Assembly (NCBI RefSeq): GCF_014836945.1
Contig: NZ_JACSPX010000003.1
Span: 26,049-90,048, forward strand
Origin: Microbacterium commune
GTDB lineage: Bacteria; Actinomycetota; Actinomycetes; Actinomycetales; Microbacteriaceae
Length of the DNA stretch: 64,000 nucleotides
Direction: 5' to 3'
The first letter of the stretch is position 1. The number at the start of each line of letters is the position of its first letter. A model generated the notes under the pieces. It was given only the letters and a program-made list of their open reading frames with translations. It was not told where the DNA came from and made no database searches. Of this stretch, positions 28,964 to 38,224 are shown piece by piece. Position numbers and translations under genes: made by a program.

Positions 28964-30503
28964 GCCAGAACGGATACGGCACGCTCATGCCCGTCCACAC
29001 CGGGTAGAAGAACGCCGAGACGAGAACCACCACCACGAGGTAGACGGCAACCGTCCGCCGGCCTGCCGTCCGTCGATGCGGAGGATCGGAGGGGCGTCCG
29101 GCGAGCTCGCGCAGCGTCACCACCAGCGCGAGGATGAGGAACGGCACCATGACGATCGTGTAGAACTGGAAGATCGTGCGGCTCGGCACGAGCAGCCACG
29201 GCACGTAGGTCGCGACGAGGCCGACCAGCGCGATCGTGTGCATCGGGCCGACAGGGCGGCGCTCGATGAGACCCCGGACGAAGCGATACAGCAGAAACAG
29301 GGCCGCGGCCACTCCGCCGTACCAGATCAGCGGGTTCGGCACCGACGAGATCACGGCGATGCAGTGATCCGCCCCGCAGTCCGTCGGGTCCGAGCCGACC
29401 CAGATCGCTGTCGGGCGCAGCAGCAGCGGCCACTGCCACGCCGGGCTCGCGTAGGAGTGCGGGCTGGACAGGCCGATGTGGAACCCGTACATCGACGCGT
29501 GGTACTTCCACAGCGCGGCCAGCGGATTGGCATCCGCCCCGCGGTCATAGCCGCCGGAGGTGACCAGCCACCCGGACCACGAGACGAGGTAGGTCAGCAT
29601 CGCCGGCCCGACCATCAGCACGAACGAGACGGGTCCCTGCCGCAGTACCGCATCGCTCGGCCACAGCGGGATGCCCGCCCGGCGCCGGGCCAGGGCGTCG
29701 GTGATGACGACGTACAGGCCGAAGACGGCCAGGGCGTACAGGCCCGACCACTTCACGGCCGATGCCGCCCCCAGCGACACCCCGGCCGCAACCAGCCAGG
29801 GCCGCGACCACAGCACCGGACCCGCCAGCCTGACGCGCGCACCGTCGGCATCCGCTCGGCGCCGGGCCGCGATCCTCGCATCGAGCAGCGGCAGGGAGCG
29901 ATCGCGGTCGAGCAGCACGAACAGGACGCCGAGCAGGATGAAGAAGGTGAGGACGCCGTCGAGCAGCGCTATCCGGCTCATCACGATGCCGAGACCGTCG
30001 ATGGCGAGCAGACCGGCGGCGATGGTCGCGAGCACCCGCGAGCGGATCAGGCGCAGGGCGACGAGATAGAGAACGAGCACCGTCAGAGATCCGAGGATCG
30101 CGGTCGTGAGTCGCCAGCCGGCGCTCGAGCCCGGACCCATCAGAGCCATGCCGAGCGCGATGATCCACTTCCCGAGCGGCGGATGCACGACATACGACCC
30201 CGCCGTCTGCATCGCGGAGTCGTCGCCGCGGGGCAGCTGCTCGTCGGCGCCGTCGCCCCACTTGCCCTCGTAGCCGAGGTTCCACAGCGACCACGCGTCC
30301 TTGACGTAGTAGGTCTCGTCGAACATGATCTCGTGCGGATGCCCCAGATTCGTCAGGCGCAGCACCGCGGCGAGCAGCGTGACCAGCAGCGGGGCGAGCC
30401 AGCCCAGCACTCGCACGCGAGCCGGATCCGCTGTGCCCCACACGGCGAGTCGCTCCCCGCGCGTCGCCGCAGGCGGCGGCGTCGGGGGCGCGGGGAGGGT
30501 CAC
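28932..30503 (-). CDS. pmt: Protein O-mannosyltransferase (GT39)
   Basis: This 523-residue polytopic glycosyltransferase would move mannose from a polyprenyl-phosphate donor onto Ser/Thr of exported proteins. The catalytic Asp-Glu pair is 62-63 in MFDETYYVKDAW, in the first periplasmic loop. About ten to twelve helices and a C-terminal PMT_4TMC-like region ending in WLIHNWLPGWI follow. The start is GTG at 30503. It is divergent from rsmI, the same pairing I recall for M. tuberculosis Rv1002c/Rv1003. Its last 32 bases overlap the HNH gene. Confidence 0.92.
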   Translation of the reverse strand: MTLPAPPTPPPAATRGERLAVWGTADPARVRVLGWLAPLLVTLLAAVLRLTNLGHPHEIMFDETYYVKDAWSLWNLGYEGKWGDGADEQLPRGDDSAMQTAGSYVVHPPLGKWIIALGMALMGPGSSAGWRLTTAILGSLTVLVLYLVALRLIRSRVLATIAAGLLAIDGLGIVMSRIALLDGVLTFFILLGVLFVLLDRDRSLPLLDARIAARRRADADGARVRLAGPVLWSRPWLVAAGVSLGAASAVKWSGLYALAVFGLYVVITDALARRRAGIPLWPSDAVLRQGPVSFVLMVGPAMLTYLVSWSGWLVTSGGYDRGADANPLAALWKYHASMYGFHIGLSSPHSYASPAWQWPLLLRPTAIWVGSDPTDCGADHCIAVISSVPNPLIWYGGVAAALFLLYRFVRGLIERRPVGPMHTIALVGLVATYVPWLLVPSRTIFQFYTIVMVPFLILALVVTLRELAGRPSDPPHRRTAGRRTVAVYLVVVVLVSAFFYPVWTGMSVPYPFWLIHNWLPGWI

Positions 30504-30552
30504 CTGTTCAGCCTAGGCAATCGGCGCTTCGGAACGGTCGACGCCACCCGCC

Positions 30553-30558
30553 TAAGCT
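30553..30558 (+). promoter_or_regulatory. -10 element TAAGCT of rsmI
   Basis: The hexamer ends six bases before the rsmI GTG, predicting leaderless translation. It lies in the 61-bp region shared with pmt. Confidence 0.5.
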
Positions 30559-30564
30559 GGTCGG

Positions 30565-31386
30565 GTGATCATCCTCGCCGCCACTCCGATCGGCAATCTC
30601 GGCGACGCGTCCCGCCGCCTGATCGAGGTGCTCGGCAATGCCGAGATCGTGGTCGCGGAGGACACCCGCACCACCCAGCGTCTGCTGCAGGCGCTGAAGA
30701 TCGAGAACCGCCCGCGTCTGATCGCGCTGCACGACCACAACGAGAAGCACAAGGCGGCCGAGCTCGCCGAGCTCGCCGAGCAGCACGACATCGTGGTCGT
30801 CAGCGACGCGGGGATGCCCGCGGTCAGCGACCCCGGTTACGGCTTGGTCGCAGCCGCCGTCGAACGCGGTGTGACCGTTACCGCGATCCCCGGCCCGAGC
30901 GCCGTGCTCATGGCCCTCGCGATCTCGGGCCTGCCCACCGACCGATTCACCTTCGAGGGCTTCCTGCCGCGCAAGCCCGGGGAGCGCCGCTCGGTGCTGA
31001 CCGCGCTGGCGAGCGAGCGGCGCACCATGGTGTTCTTCGAGTCGCCGTCGCGGCTCGCGTCGTCGCTCGCCGACATGGGCGCGGTGTTCGGCGATGCGCG
31101 GCGCATCGCCGTCTGCCGCGAGCTGACGAAGCTGTACGAGGAGGTGCGCCGCGGTACCGCGGCGGAGCTCGTCGCGTGGGCCGAGCAGGGCGTGAAGGGC
31201 GAGATCGTCGTGGTGGTCGAGGGCGCGGCTCCGGTCACCATCTCCGCCGCTGATGCGCTCGCACAGGTGCAGGCGCTGGTGGCATCCGGGATCCGCCTGA
31301 AGGACGCGTGCGCCGAGGTCGCCGCCGCGACCGGCCTCAGCTCCCGCGACCTCTATGGGGCCGCGCTCGCCGCCCGAAGCGCGTGA
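30565..31386 (+). CDS. rsmI: 16S rRNA (cytidine(1402)-2'-O)-methyltransferase
   Basis: This 273-residue SAM-dependent enzyme of the tetrapyrrole-methylase fold modifies C1402 of 16S rRNA near the P site. Characteristic blocks are PIGNLGDASRRL near the N terminus, VVAEDTRTTQRLL, and SDAGMPAVSDPGYGLV. All are present in order, and the length is normal. The start is GTG at 30565 with a -10 six bases upstream. metG follows on the same strand after 105 bases with its own promoter. Confidence 0.95.
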   Translation: MIILAATPIGNLGDASRRLIEVLGNAEIVVAEDTRTTQRLLQALKIENRPRLIALHDHNEKHKAAELAELAEQHDIVVVSDAGMPAVSDPGYGLVAAAVERGVTVTAIPGPSAVLMALAISGLPTDRFTFEGFLPRKPGERRSVLTALASERRTMVFFESPSRLASSLADMGAVFGDARRIAVCRELTKLYEEVRRGTAAELVAWAEQGVKGEIVVVVEGAAPVTISAADALAQVQALVASGIRLKDACAEVAAATGLSSRDLYGAALAARSA

Positions 31387-31478
31387 CGCGAGGTCCGGGA
31401 AGGGAGCGTTCTCCCGACCGGGGCAGCTCGGCGGCATCCGCCCCAGGTCACGAATCAGAACACGGCACCGTTCCGGCC

Positions 31479-31484
31479 TAGAAT
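31479..31484 (+). promoter_or_regulatory. -10 element TAGAAT of metG
   Basis: This near-consensus -10 ends seven bases before the metG ATG. A GTG two codons earlier overlaps the likely start point of transcription, so the ATG is preferred. Confidence 0.55.
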
Positions 31485-31491
31485 CGTGAGC

Positions 31492-33069
31492 ATGCCCGCA
31501 GGCGAGTCCTTCTACATCACCACGCCCATCTACTACCCGTCCGATGTGCCGCACATCGGGCACGGGTACACGACGGTGGCCGTCGACACCCTGTCGCGCT
31601 GGCACCGCCAGGCGGGTGATGACGCGTGGATGCTCACCGGCACCGACGAGCACGGTCAGAAGATGCTGCGCGCAGCGGCGGCGAACAACGTCACTCCGCA
31701 GGAGTGGGTCGACAAGCTGGTCGGCGAGAGCTGGTTCCCGCTGCTGACGACCCTCGACGTGGCGAACGACGACTTCATCCGCACCACGCAGGAGCGGCAC
31801 GAGAAGAACGTGCAGGTGTTCTTCCAGAAGCTCTACGACGCGGGCTACATCTACGCGGGCGAGTACGAGGCGCTGTACTGCGTGGGCTGTGAGGAGTTCA
31901 AGCCCGAGTCCGAGATCGTCGACGGCACCGGCCCGTTCGAGGGACTGAAGGTCTGCGCGATCCACTCCAAGCCGCTCGAGCTGCTGCAGGAGAAGAACTA
32001 CTTCTTCAAGCTCAGCGAGTTCCAGGATCGCCTGCTCGAGCTGTACAAGACCGAGCCCGATTTCGTCCGCCCCGACTCGGCGCGCAACGAGGTCGTCTCG
32101 TTCGTGAGCCAGGGCCTCAAGGACCTGTCGATCTCGCGGTCGACGTTCGACTGGGGCATCCCGCTGCCGTGGGACGAATCGCACGTCATCTACGTGTGGG
32201 TCGACGCGCTGCTCAACTACGTCACCGCGGTCGGCTACGGCGAGGACGACGCGAACTTCGCCCGGCGCTGGCCCGCGTACCACGTGGTCGGCAAGGACAT
32301 CCTGCGCTTCCACGCCGTGATCTGGCCCGCCCTGCTGATGGCTGCAGGCCTCGAGGTGCCCAAGGGCGTCTTCGCGCACGGCTGGCTGCTCGTCGGCGGC
32401 GAGAAGATGTCGAAGTCGAAGCTCACCGGCATCGCACCGACCGAGATCACCGACGTGTTCGGCTCGGACGCGTACCGCTACTACTTCCTGTCGGCGATCG
32501 CGTTCGGGCAGGACGGATCGTTCTCGTGGGAGGACCTGTCGGCCCGCTACCAGGCCGAGCTCGCCAACGGCTTCGGCAACCTGGCGTCGCGCACGGTCGC
32601 GATGATCCAGAAGTACTTCGACGGCGTCGTGCCGGCGCCCGCCGAGTACGCCGGGCGCGACCGGGTGGTGCAGAAGAAGGTGGCGGATGCCGCGGCCGCC
32701 GCCGACGCGGCCATTGAGCACTTCCGCATCGACGAGGCGATCGACGCGATCTGGACGATCGTCGACGACCTGAACCTCTACATCACCGAGAACGAGCCGT
32801 GGGCGCTCGCGCGTGATGAGCAGCAGCGCGGCCGCCTCGGCACCGTGCTGTACACCTGCGCGGAGGGCCTGCGCGCGCTCGCCGTGCTGCTGTCGCCGGT
32901 GATGCCGCAGTCGACCGCGAAGCTGTGGGACGCCCTCGGCGTCGAGGGCTCGCTCGGCGCGCTCACCGCGCAGCCGATCCGCGAGGCGGGTGCGTGGGGT
33001 GCGCTGCAGCCTGGCACCGCCGTGACGACTCTCGCGCCCCTGTTCCCGCGCGTGGAGCAGACCGCCTGA
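31492..33069 (+). CDS. metG: Methionyl-tRNA synthetase
   Basis: This 525-residue class I synthetase charges tRNA-Met. The HIGH motif is HIGHGYT near residues 20-26 and KMSKS appears as EKMSKSK near 305. The cysteine insert has CVGCEEF and a later CAIH, suggesting the single-knuckle type. The C-terminal tRNA-binding (Arc1p-like) domain of longer forms is absent, as is common in this phylum. ATG at 31492 is taken because a strong -10 lies seven bases upstream. tatD follows after 40 bases. Confidence 0.97.
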   Translation: MPAGESFYITTPIYYPSDVPHIGHGYTTVAVDTLSRWHRQAGDDAWMLTGTDEHGQKMLRAAAANNVTPQEWVDKLVGESWFPLLTTLDVANDDFIRTTQERHEKNVQVFFQKLYDAGYIYAGEYEALYCVGCEEFKPESEIVDGTGPFEGLKVCAIHSKPLELLQEKNYFFKLSEFQDRLLELYKTEPDFVRPDSARNEVVSFVSQGLKDLSISRSTFDWGIPLPWDESHVIYVWVDALLNYVTAVGYGEDDANFARRWPAYHVVGKDILRFHAVIWPALLMAAGLEVPKGVFAHGWLLVGGEKMSKSKLTGIAPTEITDVFGSDAYRYYFLSAIAFGQDGSFSWEDLSARYQAELANGFGNLASRTVAMIQKYFDGVVPAPAEYAGRDRVVQKKVADAAAAADAAIEHFRIDEAIDAIWTIVDDLNLYITENEPWALARDEQQRGRLGTVLYTCAEGLRALAVLLSPVMPQSTAKLWDALGVEGSLGALTAQPIREAGAWGALQPGTAVTTLAPLFPRVEQTA

Positions 33070-33109
33070 GGCCCTCCGGTCGTCGATCGAGCGAAGCGAG
33101 GCGAAACGC

Positions 33110-33985
33110 ATGGCGAACACCTACGTCCGGGCGCGCGACGCCGAGGGGCGCGGAGACCTCCGGTACCCGGCGGCTCCCGAGCCGCTGTCGGTGCCGGTGT
33201 ACGACAACCATGCGCATCTCGAGATCACCGACGGCGTCGAGCCGCTGAGCCTGGAGGAGCAGCTCGACCGGGCCGCCGAGGTCGGCATCGCCGGTGTCGT
33301 CCAGGCCTCCGGTGACATCGAATCGTCGCGTTGGGCGGTGGAAGCCGCGGCATCCGACCCTCGTGTGCTCGCCGCCGTCGCCATCCACCCCAACGACGCA
33401 CCGAGTTACGCTGCCGAGGGGCGCCTCGACGAGGCGATCGCGGTGATCGACGAGCTCGCGGCGCACCCGCGCACGCGTGCGATCGGCGAGACCGGTTTGG
33501 ACTACTTCCGCACCGACGAGGCGGGCCGGCCCGCGCAGCACGAGTCGTTCGAGGCGCACATCGCGCTGGCCAAGAAGCACGGCATCGCCATGCAGATCCA
33601 CGATCGCGATGCGCACGACGATGTGCTCGAGACGCTGACGCGCGTCGGTGCCCCCGAGAAGACCGTCTTCCACTGCTTCTCGGGTGACGACGCGATGGCG
33701 CGGATCGCGGCGGATGCCGGGTACTGGCTCTCGTTCGCCGGCAACATCACGTTCAAGAACGCGCAGAACCTGAGGGATGCCCTCGCGGTCACGCCGTTGG
33801 ATCGCATCCTCGTCGAGACGGACGCGCCGTTCCTCACGCCGGTGCCGCTGCGCGGACGGCCCAATGCGCCGTATCTCGTGCCGCTCACCGTGCGGTTCAT
33901 GGCCGCGGAGCTCGACGTCGACGTCGACGAGCTGTGCGCGCAGATCGCGGCGAACACGCTCGCGGTGTACGGCGCCTTCGCCTGA
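33110..33985 (+). CDS. TatD-family metal-dependent hydrolase
   Basis: This 291-residue TIM-barrel nuclease-like enzyme has metal-binding HxH in DNHAHLE (near 28-32) and further blocks GETGLDYF, IHDRDAHDD, HCFSG and ETDAPFLTP in the family order. TatD proteins act as 3'-5' exonucleases on DNA or RNA. It lies directly after metG, the widespread metG-tatD-rsmA order. The N-terminal 25 residues are longer than in E. coli TatD, and the start lacks a strong ribosome-binding site. It ends 12 bases from the convergent MFS stop. Confidence 0.9.
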   Translation: MANTYVRARDAEGRGDLRYPAAPEPLSVPVYDNHAHLEITDGVEPLSLEEQLDRAAEVGIAGVVQASGDIESSRWAVEAAASDPRVLAAVAIHPNDAPSYAAEGRLDEAIAVIDELAAHPRTRAIGETGLDYFRTDEAGRPAQHESFEAHIALAKKHGIAMQIHDRDAHDDVLETLTRVGAPEKTVFHCFSGDDAMARIAADAGYWLSFAGNITFKNAQNLRDALAVTPLDRILVETDAPFLTPVPLRGRPNAPYLVPLTVRFMAAELDVDVDELCAQIAANTLAVYGAFA

Positions 33986-33997
33986 CCCCTTCGGCCG

Positions 33998-35248
33998 CTA
34001 CCGCGTTGCAGCGCCGTCGTCGAGGGCCGGCTTCGCGGCGGCGATGTGGGAGATCTGCCGCCACATCAGCAGCAGGGTCAGCGCCGATCCGGCGAACGCG
34101 AACCACCACGGTGCGGTCAGCCCCCATGCCTGCGCGATGAGTCCGCCGAGAGCATGGCCGATGACCATGCCGCCGAAGACGCCGACCATGTTCACGGAGC
34201 CCACCCGGCCCTGCAGCTCGTGCGGAACCAGTCGCTGGCGCACCGTGGTCGAGATCGTGCCCCACACGAAGGCGTAGGCGCCGAATCCGAACATGATCAC
34301 CAGCGCGACGACACCGCTCGTCGTCAGCGCGAAGGCGAGGTGCATGAGCACCTCGAGCGTGAGGCACACCTTCATGATGGTGGCGAACGAGATGTGCCGC
34401 TCCAGCCATCCGAAGCTGAGGGTGCCGAGCAGCCCGCCGACGGCGGACGCGGTGGTCAGCGCGCCGAAGCCGACCGGCCCCATCCCGAGGTGCTCGGTGG
34501 CGTAGAGCACGAGGACGCCCCACGGGGCCGCCCACGTGACGTTGAAGGCGAGGATGATCACGATCAGGGTGCGCACCGGCTCGGTGTGCCACGCCCAGCG
34601 CAGCCCCTGCCCGATGTCGTGGCGGACCCTGGTCGGATCCGCACGCGGCGGCACGGGCTGCCGGGCGATCCGAGACACGAGGACGAGCCCCACGGTCACC
34701 GCGAGCACCTGAGCGAGGAACGGCCAGAACGATCCCACCGCGAACAGGAACGCACCCAGGGGAGGGCCGGCGAGCTGGTTGGCCACGAGGAAGCCCGCTT
34801 GCAGTCGCGCGTTGCCGACGCCGAGGTCGGCGGGCTCGACCATCATCGGCAGCAGGGTGCTCGTGCTCGTGTCGGCGAACACCTCGGCCGTGCCGTACAG
34901 GAACGACACGATCAGCACGATCGCGATGTTCGCGGTGCCGGTCACGAGCAGCACCACGAGAGCGGCGACGATGACGGCCCGGATGCCGTGGGCGAGCATC
35001 ACGAGCATCCGCCGCTCGACACGGTCCGCGATCGCACCGGCGTGCAGCCCGAAGAGAAGCCACGGCAGGAACTGCAGCATCGCACCCGAGGCGACCAGCA
35101 CCGGAGACGAGGTCATCGACGCGATCAGCAGGGGAGAGGCGGCCAGCGCGATGCCGTCGCCGATGTTGCTCGTCCACGCCGCCGACATCAGCCACCGGAA
35201 GTCCCGGCCCAGGCGGCGCGGCGCGATGAGCTCCCCGAGTGCGGTCAC
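33998..35248 (-). CDS. MFS transporter (MFS_3/EntS-like)
   Basis: This 416-residue protein has about twelve hydrophobic segments and the MFS_3 pattern: RWLMSAAWTSNIGDGIALAA at the first helix, LHAGAIADRVERR as motif A and a second-half repeat. Relatives export siderophores, macrolides or other small molecules. The start is GTG at 35248 with TAAGAT seven bases upstream. It is inserted on the opposite strand between tatD and rsmA, which are adjacent or separated by rpfB in other actinobacteria. The substrate is unknown. Confidence 0.85.
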   Translation of the reverse strand: MTALGELIAPRRLGRDFRWLMSAAWTSNIGDGIALAASPLLIASMTSSPVLVASGAMLQFLPWLLFGLHAGAIADRVERRMLVMLAHGIRAVIVAALVVLLVTGTANIAIVLIVSFLYGTAEVFADTSTSTLLPMMVEPADLGVGNARLQAGFLVANQLAGPPLGAFLFAVGSFWPFLAQVLAVTVGLVLVSRIARQPVPPRADPTRVRHDIGQGLRWAWHTEPVRTLIVIILAFNVTWAAPWGVLVLYATEHLGMGPVGFGALTTASAVGGLLGTLSFGWLERHISFATIMKVCLTLEVLMHLAFALTTSGVVALVIMFGFGAYAFVWGTISTTVRQRLVPHELQGRVGSVNMVGVFGGMVIGHALGGLIAQAWGLTAPWWFAFAGSALTLLLMWRQISHIAAAKPALDDGAATR

Positions 35249-35255
35249 CCGCTTG

Positions 35256-35261
35256 ATCTTA
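35256..35261 (-). promoter_or_regulatory. -10 element TAAGAT of the MFS gene
   Basis: On the minus strand TAAGAT ends seven bases before the GTG at 35248, with no ribosome-binding site. Confidence 0.45.
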
Positions 35262-35280
35262 GGGGCCGGGCCGGATGCGC

Positions 35281-35286
35281 GAGAAT
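35281..35286 (+). promoter_or_regulatory. -10 element GAGAAT of rsmA
   Basis: It ends six bases before the ATG at 35293 and supports that start over the in-frame ATG at 35275. Confidence 0.4.
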
Positions 35287-35292
35287 GGATCC

Positions 35293-36159
35293 ATGACCGT
35301 CTCCCTGCTCGGCGCCACCGAGATCCGCCGTCTTGCCGCCGAGCTCGACGTCACCCCCACGAAGAAGCTCGGGCAGAACTTCGTCGTCGACGCCAACACG
35401 GTGCGCAAGATCGTGCACGCGGCGAAGGTGCAGGCGGGGGAGCGGGTGGTCGAGATCGGCCCGGGTCTCGGGTCGCTGACCCTGGCGATCCTCGAGGCGG
35501 GCGCCTCGGTCACCGCCGTCGAGATCGATCACCGCCTCGCCGAGCGGCTGCCGCAGACGGCGCGCGAGCGCGGCGCGGCGGACGACTCGCTGACGGTGGT
35601 GGATGCCGACGCCATGCGCGTCACCGAGCTGCCCGGAGAGCCCACGGTGCTCGTCGCCAATCTTCCCTACAACGTCTCGGTGCCGGTGCTGCTGCACTTC
35701 CTCGAGACGTTCGCGTACCTCGAGCGCGGTGTCGTGATGGTGCAGGCGGAGGTCGCCGAGCGTCTGGCCGCGAAGCCGGGGTCGAAGATCTACGGCGCGC
35801 CGAGCGTGAAGGCCGCCTGGTACGGCCCGTGGCGGCTGTGCGGCACGGTGTCGCGGCAGGTGTTCTGGCCGGTGCCGAACGTCGACAGTCTGCTCGTCGG
35901 CTTCGAGCGCGACGAGACGCCCCGCGGCGACGGCGGCGAGCGTCGGCGCACCTTCCAGATCGTCGACGCAGCCTTCAACCAGCGTCGGAAGATGCTGCGC
36001 CAGGCGCTGTCCGGTCTCTACGGGGGCTCCGCTGCGGCATCCGCCGTCCTGGAGGCCGCGGGCGTCGCCCCCACCGCACGCGGGGAGGATCTCACCGTCG
36101 ACGATTACCACCGCATCGCGCTGGTGCAGCCCGAACAGACACCGGTGCCGATAGCCTGA
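35293..36159 (+). CDS. rsmA: 16S rRNA dimethyladenosine transferase
   Basis: This 288-residue SAM-dependent enzyme (KsgA) dimethylates two adjacent adenosines near the 3' end of 16S rRNA. KKLGQNFVVD near the N terminus, the SAM loop VVEIGPGLGSLT and the catalytic NLPYN (in VANLPYNVSVP) are all present. An in-frame ATG lies six codons upstream, but the -10 placed six bases before 35293 and the family N terminus favour the later start. An aldo/keto reductase gene separates it from ispE. Confidence 0.96.
   Translation: MTVSLLGATEIRRLAAELDVTPTKKLGQNFVVDANTVRKIVHAAKVQAGERVVEIGPGLGSLTLAILEAGASVTAVEIDHRLAERLPQTARERGAADDSLTVVDADAMRVTELPGEPTVLVANLPYNVSVPVLLHFLETFAYLERGVVMVQAEVAERLAAKPGSKIYGAPSVKAAWYGPWRLCGTVSRQVFWPVPNVDSLLVGFERDETPRGDGGERRRTFQIVDAAFNQRRKMLRQALSGLYGGSAAASAVLEAAGVAPTARGEDLTVDDYHRIALVQPEQTPVPIA
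36152..36157 (+). promoter_or_regulatory. -10 element TAGCCT inside the end of rsmA
   Basis: The hexamer ends six bases before the GTG at 36164 and overlaps the rsmA stop codon. It could start a separate leaderless transcript for the aldo/keto reductase and ispE. Confidence 0.4.
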
Positions 36160-36163
36160 CAGC

Positions 36164-37228
36164 GTGACCGAACCGCGCTTCAACCCCGACGTTCCTGAGA
36201 TCCACCGACCGTATGCTGCGGCCGCTGAGCGGTACCAGCGCTTCGCCTACCGTCAGGTCGGAGCGAGCGGCCTCTACCTGCCGCCGATCTCGCTCGGCCT
36301 GTGGTGGAACTTCGGCGACAACATCCCGCTCGACAACCAGCGCGCGCTGCTGCGTCACGCCTTCGACAGCGGGATCACGCACTTCGACCTCGCCAACAAC
36401 TACGGACCTCCCTACGGCTCGGCCGAGAAGAACTTCGGCCGCATCATGTCGGAGGATCTCGCACCGTACCGGGACGAGCTGATCATCTCGTCGAAGGCGG
36501 GCTGGGACATGTGGCCGGGCCCGTACGGCGATCTCGGCAGCCGCAAGTACATCCTCGCCAGCGCGGAGCGATCGCTCACGAGCATGCGCCTGGACTACGT
36601 CGACATCTTCTACTCGCACCGCGTCGACCCGGTCACCCCGGTCGAGGAGACCATCGGCGCACTCGACACGCTGGTGCGACAGGGCAAGGCGCTCTACGTC
36701 GGCATCTCGTCGTACAGCGCCGAGCGCACCGAGGCCGCGCTCGCCGTGGCACGCGATCTCGGCACCCCCCTGGTGATCCACCAGCCGTCGTACTCGATCC
36801 TCAACCGCTGGGTGGAGGACGGCCTGACCGACACCCTGAGAGCGGCCGGCATGGGCGCGATCGCCTTCACGCCGCTGGCCCAGGGGCTGCTCACCGACAA
36901 GTACCTCGGCGACGGCACCGCCGACCGTGCGCAGAAGCGCCGCTCGATGCCGGACCGTCCGGTGTCCGACGAGGGACTCGCGGTGCTGCGCGGGCTCAAC
37001 GACATCGCCGCCGACCGCGGACAGACGCTCGCTCAGATGGCGCTGCAGTGGACCCTGCGCGATCCCGTCGTCGTCTCGGCGCTGATCGGCGCCTCGCGGC
37101 CCGAGCAGATCGACGAGAACATCGCGGCCGTCGACGGCCCGGCATTCACCGATGACGAGCTCACGTCGATCGACGCGATCGCGCACGGCATCGACGTCAA
37201 CCTCTGGTCCGTGTCGTCGGAGCTGTGA
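36164..37228 (+). CDS. Aldo/keto reductase (YghZ-like)
   Basis: This 354-residue TIM-barrel reductase is longer than the AKR5 type and resembles E. coli YghZ (L-glyceraldehyde 3-phosphate reductase) and KCNAB-like enzymes. The tetrad is visible in HFDLANNYGPP (Asp, Tyr), SSKAGW (Lys) and FYSHRVD (His). The start is GTG, four bases after the rsmA stop. Its stop overlaps the ispE ATG, so it is coupled to ispE. It seems to be an insertion in the rsmA-ispE pair. Confidence 0.9.
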   Translation: MTEPRFNPDVPEIHRPYAAAAERYQRFAYRQVGASGLYLPPISLGLWWNFGDNIPLDNQRALLRHAFDSGITHFDLANNYGPPYGSAEKNFGRIMSEDLAPYRDELIISSKAGWDMWPGPYGDLGSRKYILASAERSLTSMRLDYVDIFYSHRVDPVTPVEETIGALDTLVRQGKALYVGISSYSAERTEAALAVARDLGTPLVIHQPSYSILNRWVEDGLTDTLRAAGMGAIAFTPLAQGLLTDKYLGDGTADRAQKRRSMPDRPVSDEGLAVLRGLNDIAADRGQTLAQMALQWTLRDPVVVSALIGASRPEQIDENIAAVDGPAFTDDELTSIDAIAHGIDVNLWSVSSEL

Positions 37229-38154
37229 TGGGGCAGAGGCCGGATGCCGTGCACGTCAGGGCTCCCGGCAAGATCAACGTCTACCTGGGCGTCGGTCCGC
37301 GGCATGACGACGGCTATCACTCCCTGGCCACCGTCTTCCAGGCCGTGTCGCTGTACGAGGACGTGTACGCATCGGCGGCTGCCGGCTTCACCCTCGAGGT
37401 CGACGGCGAGGTGGACGTCTCGGGCGTCCCCCTCGACGACCGCAATCTCGCGATGAGGGCGGCCAAGCTGCTCGCGCAGACCGCGGGGGTGGATGCCGGG
37501 GTGCACCTGCGCATCCGCAAGGGCGTGCCCGTGGCCGGGGGCATGGGCGGCGGCTCTGCGGATGCGGCCGCCGCACTCGTCGCGTGCGACGCCCTGTGGG
37601 GCACCGAGCTGGGTGCGCATCGCCTGCACGCCCTCGCCGCGCGTCTCGGCGCCGACGTGCCGTTCGCCCTGCACGGCGGCACCGCCGTGGGAGCGGGCCG
37701 CGGCGACGAGCTGACCCCGGCGCTCGCCAGGGGACGCTTCGACTGGGTGCTCGTGCTCAGCGAGCAGGGCCTGTCCACCCCGGAGGTGTACGGCCGGCTC
37801 GACCAGCTGCGCGCGCAGGAGGGCGCCGTGGCCGACGACCCGCCGATGTCGCTCGACGTGCCGCTCGCCGTGCTGCACGCGCTGCGGGCCGGTGACGCCA
37901 GGGAGCTGGCACCTGCCCTGCTCAACGACCTCGAGGCCGCGGCCGTGATCGACCGACCCGATCTCGGGGCCACGCTCATCGACGGCATCCGCTTCGGCGC
38001 GCTCGGCGGCCTCGTCTCCGGCTCCGGACCGACCATCGCCCTGCTGTGCGAGAGCCCGGAGCACGCGCGTGCGGTGCAGGATCAGCTGCTCGGCACCGGC
38101 CGGCGCGCCCTGCACGTGCACGGTCCGGTGCCCGGCGCCCGACTCGTGGGGTGA
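37228..38154 (+). CDS. ispE: 4-diphosphocytidyl-2-C-methyl-D-erythritol kinase
   Basis: This 308-residue GHMP kinase of the MEP pathway phosphorylates CDP-methylerythritol on the way to IPP and DMAPP. The ATP loop PVAGGMGGGSADAAAAL is at 101-117, with the catalytic Lys and Asp expected near Lys15 and Asp143. The ATG at 37228 overlaps the preceding stop. A GTG one codon earlier is possible. It supplies precursors for the carotenoid operon in this window as well as for quinones and bactoprenol. A strong hairpin follows. Confidence 0.95.
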   Translation: MGQRPDAVHVRAPGKINVYLGVGPRHDDGYHSLATVFQAVSLYEDVYASAAAGFTLEVDGEVDVSGVPLDDRNLAMRAAKLLAQTAGVDAGVHLRIRKGVPVAGGMGGGSADAAAALVACDALWGTELGAHRLHALAARLGADVPFALHGGTAVGAGRGDELTPALARGRFDWVLVLSEQGLSTPEVYGRLDQLRAQEGAVADDPPMSLDVPLAVLHALRAGDARELAPALLNDLEAAAVIDRPDLGATLIDGIRFGALGGLVSGSGPTIALLCESPEHARAVQDQLLGTGRRALHVHGPVPGARLVG

Positions 38155-38179
38155 CGCGAACCCGTGGGGTGAGACGCGA

Positions 38180-38211
38180 AGAGGGATCCGCCCGATCGGA
38201 CGGATCCCTCT
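38180..38211. terminator. Bidirectional terminator between ispE and the sugar permease
   Basis: A perfect 11-bp inverted repeat, arms 38180-38190 and 38201-38211, has a 10-base loop. It lies between the convergent stops of ispE (38154) and the ABC permease (38225). It lacks a U-tract. Confidence 0.7.
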
Positions 38212-38224
38212 CTCATGCGGCAGG

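Noticed and set aside
31390-31420. A small GGGAG-loop-CTCCC hairpin between rsmI and metG as a terminator
   Set aside because: The five-bp stem is too weak to support a call without expression data.
30508-33120. An open frame of 870 codons on the minus strand
   Set aside because: It spans the antisense of rsmI and metG, both certain genes, and has low-complexity Arg/His/Asp-rich content.
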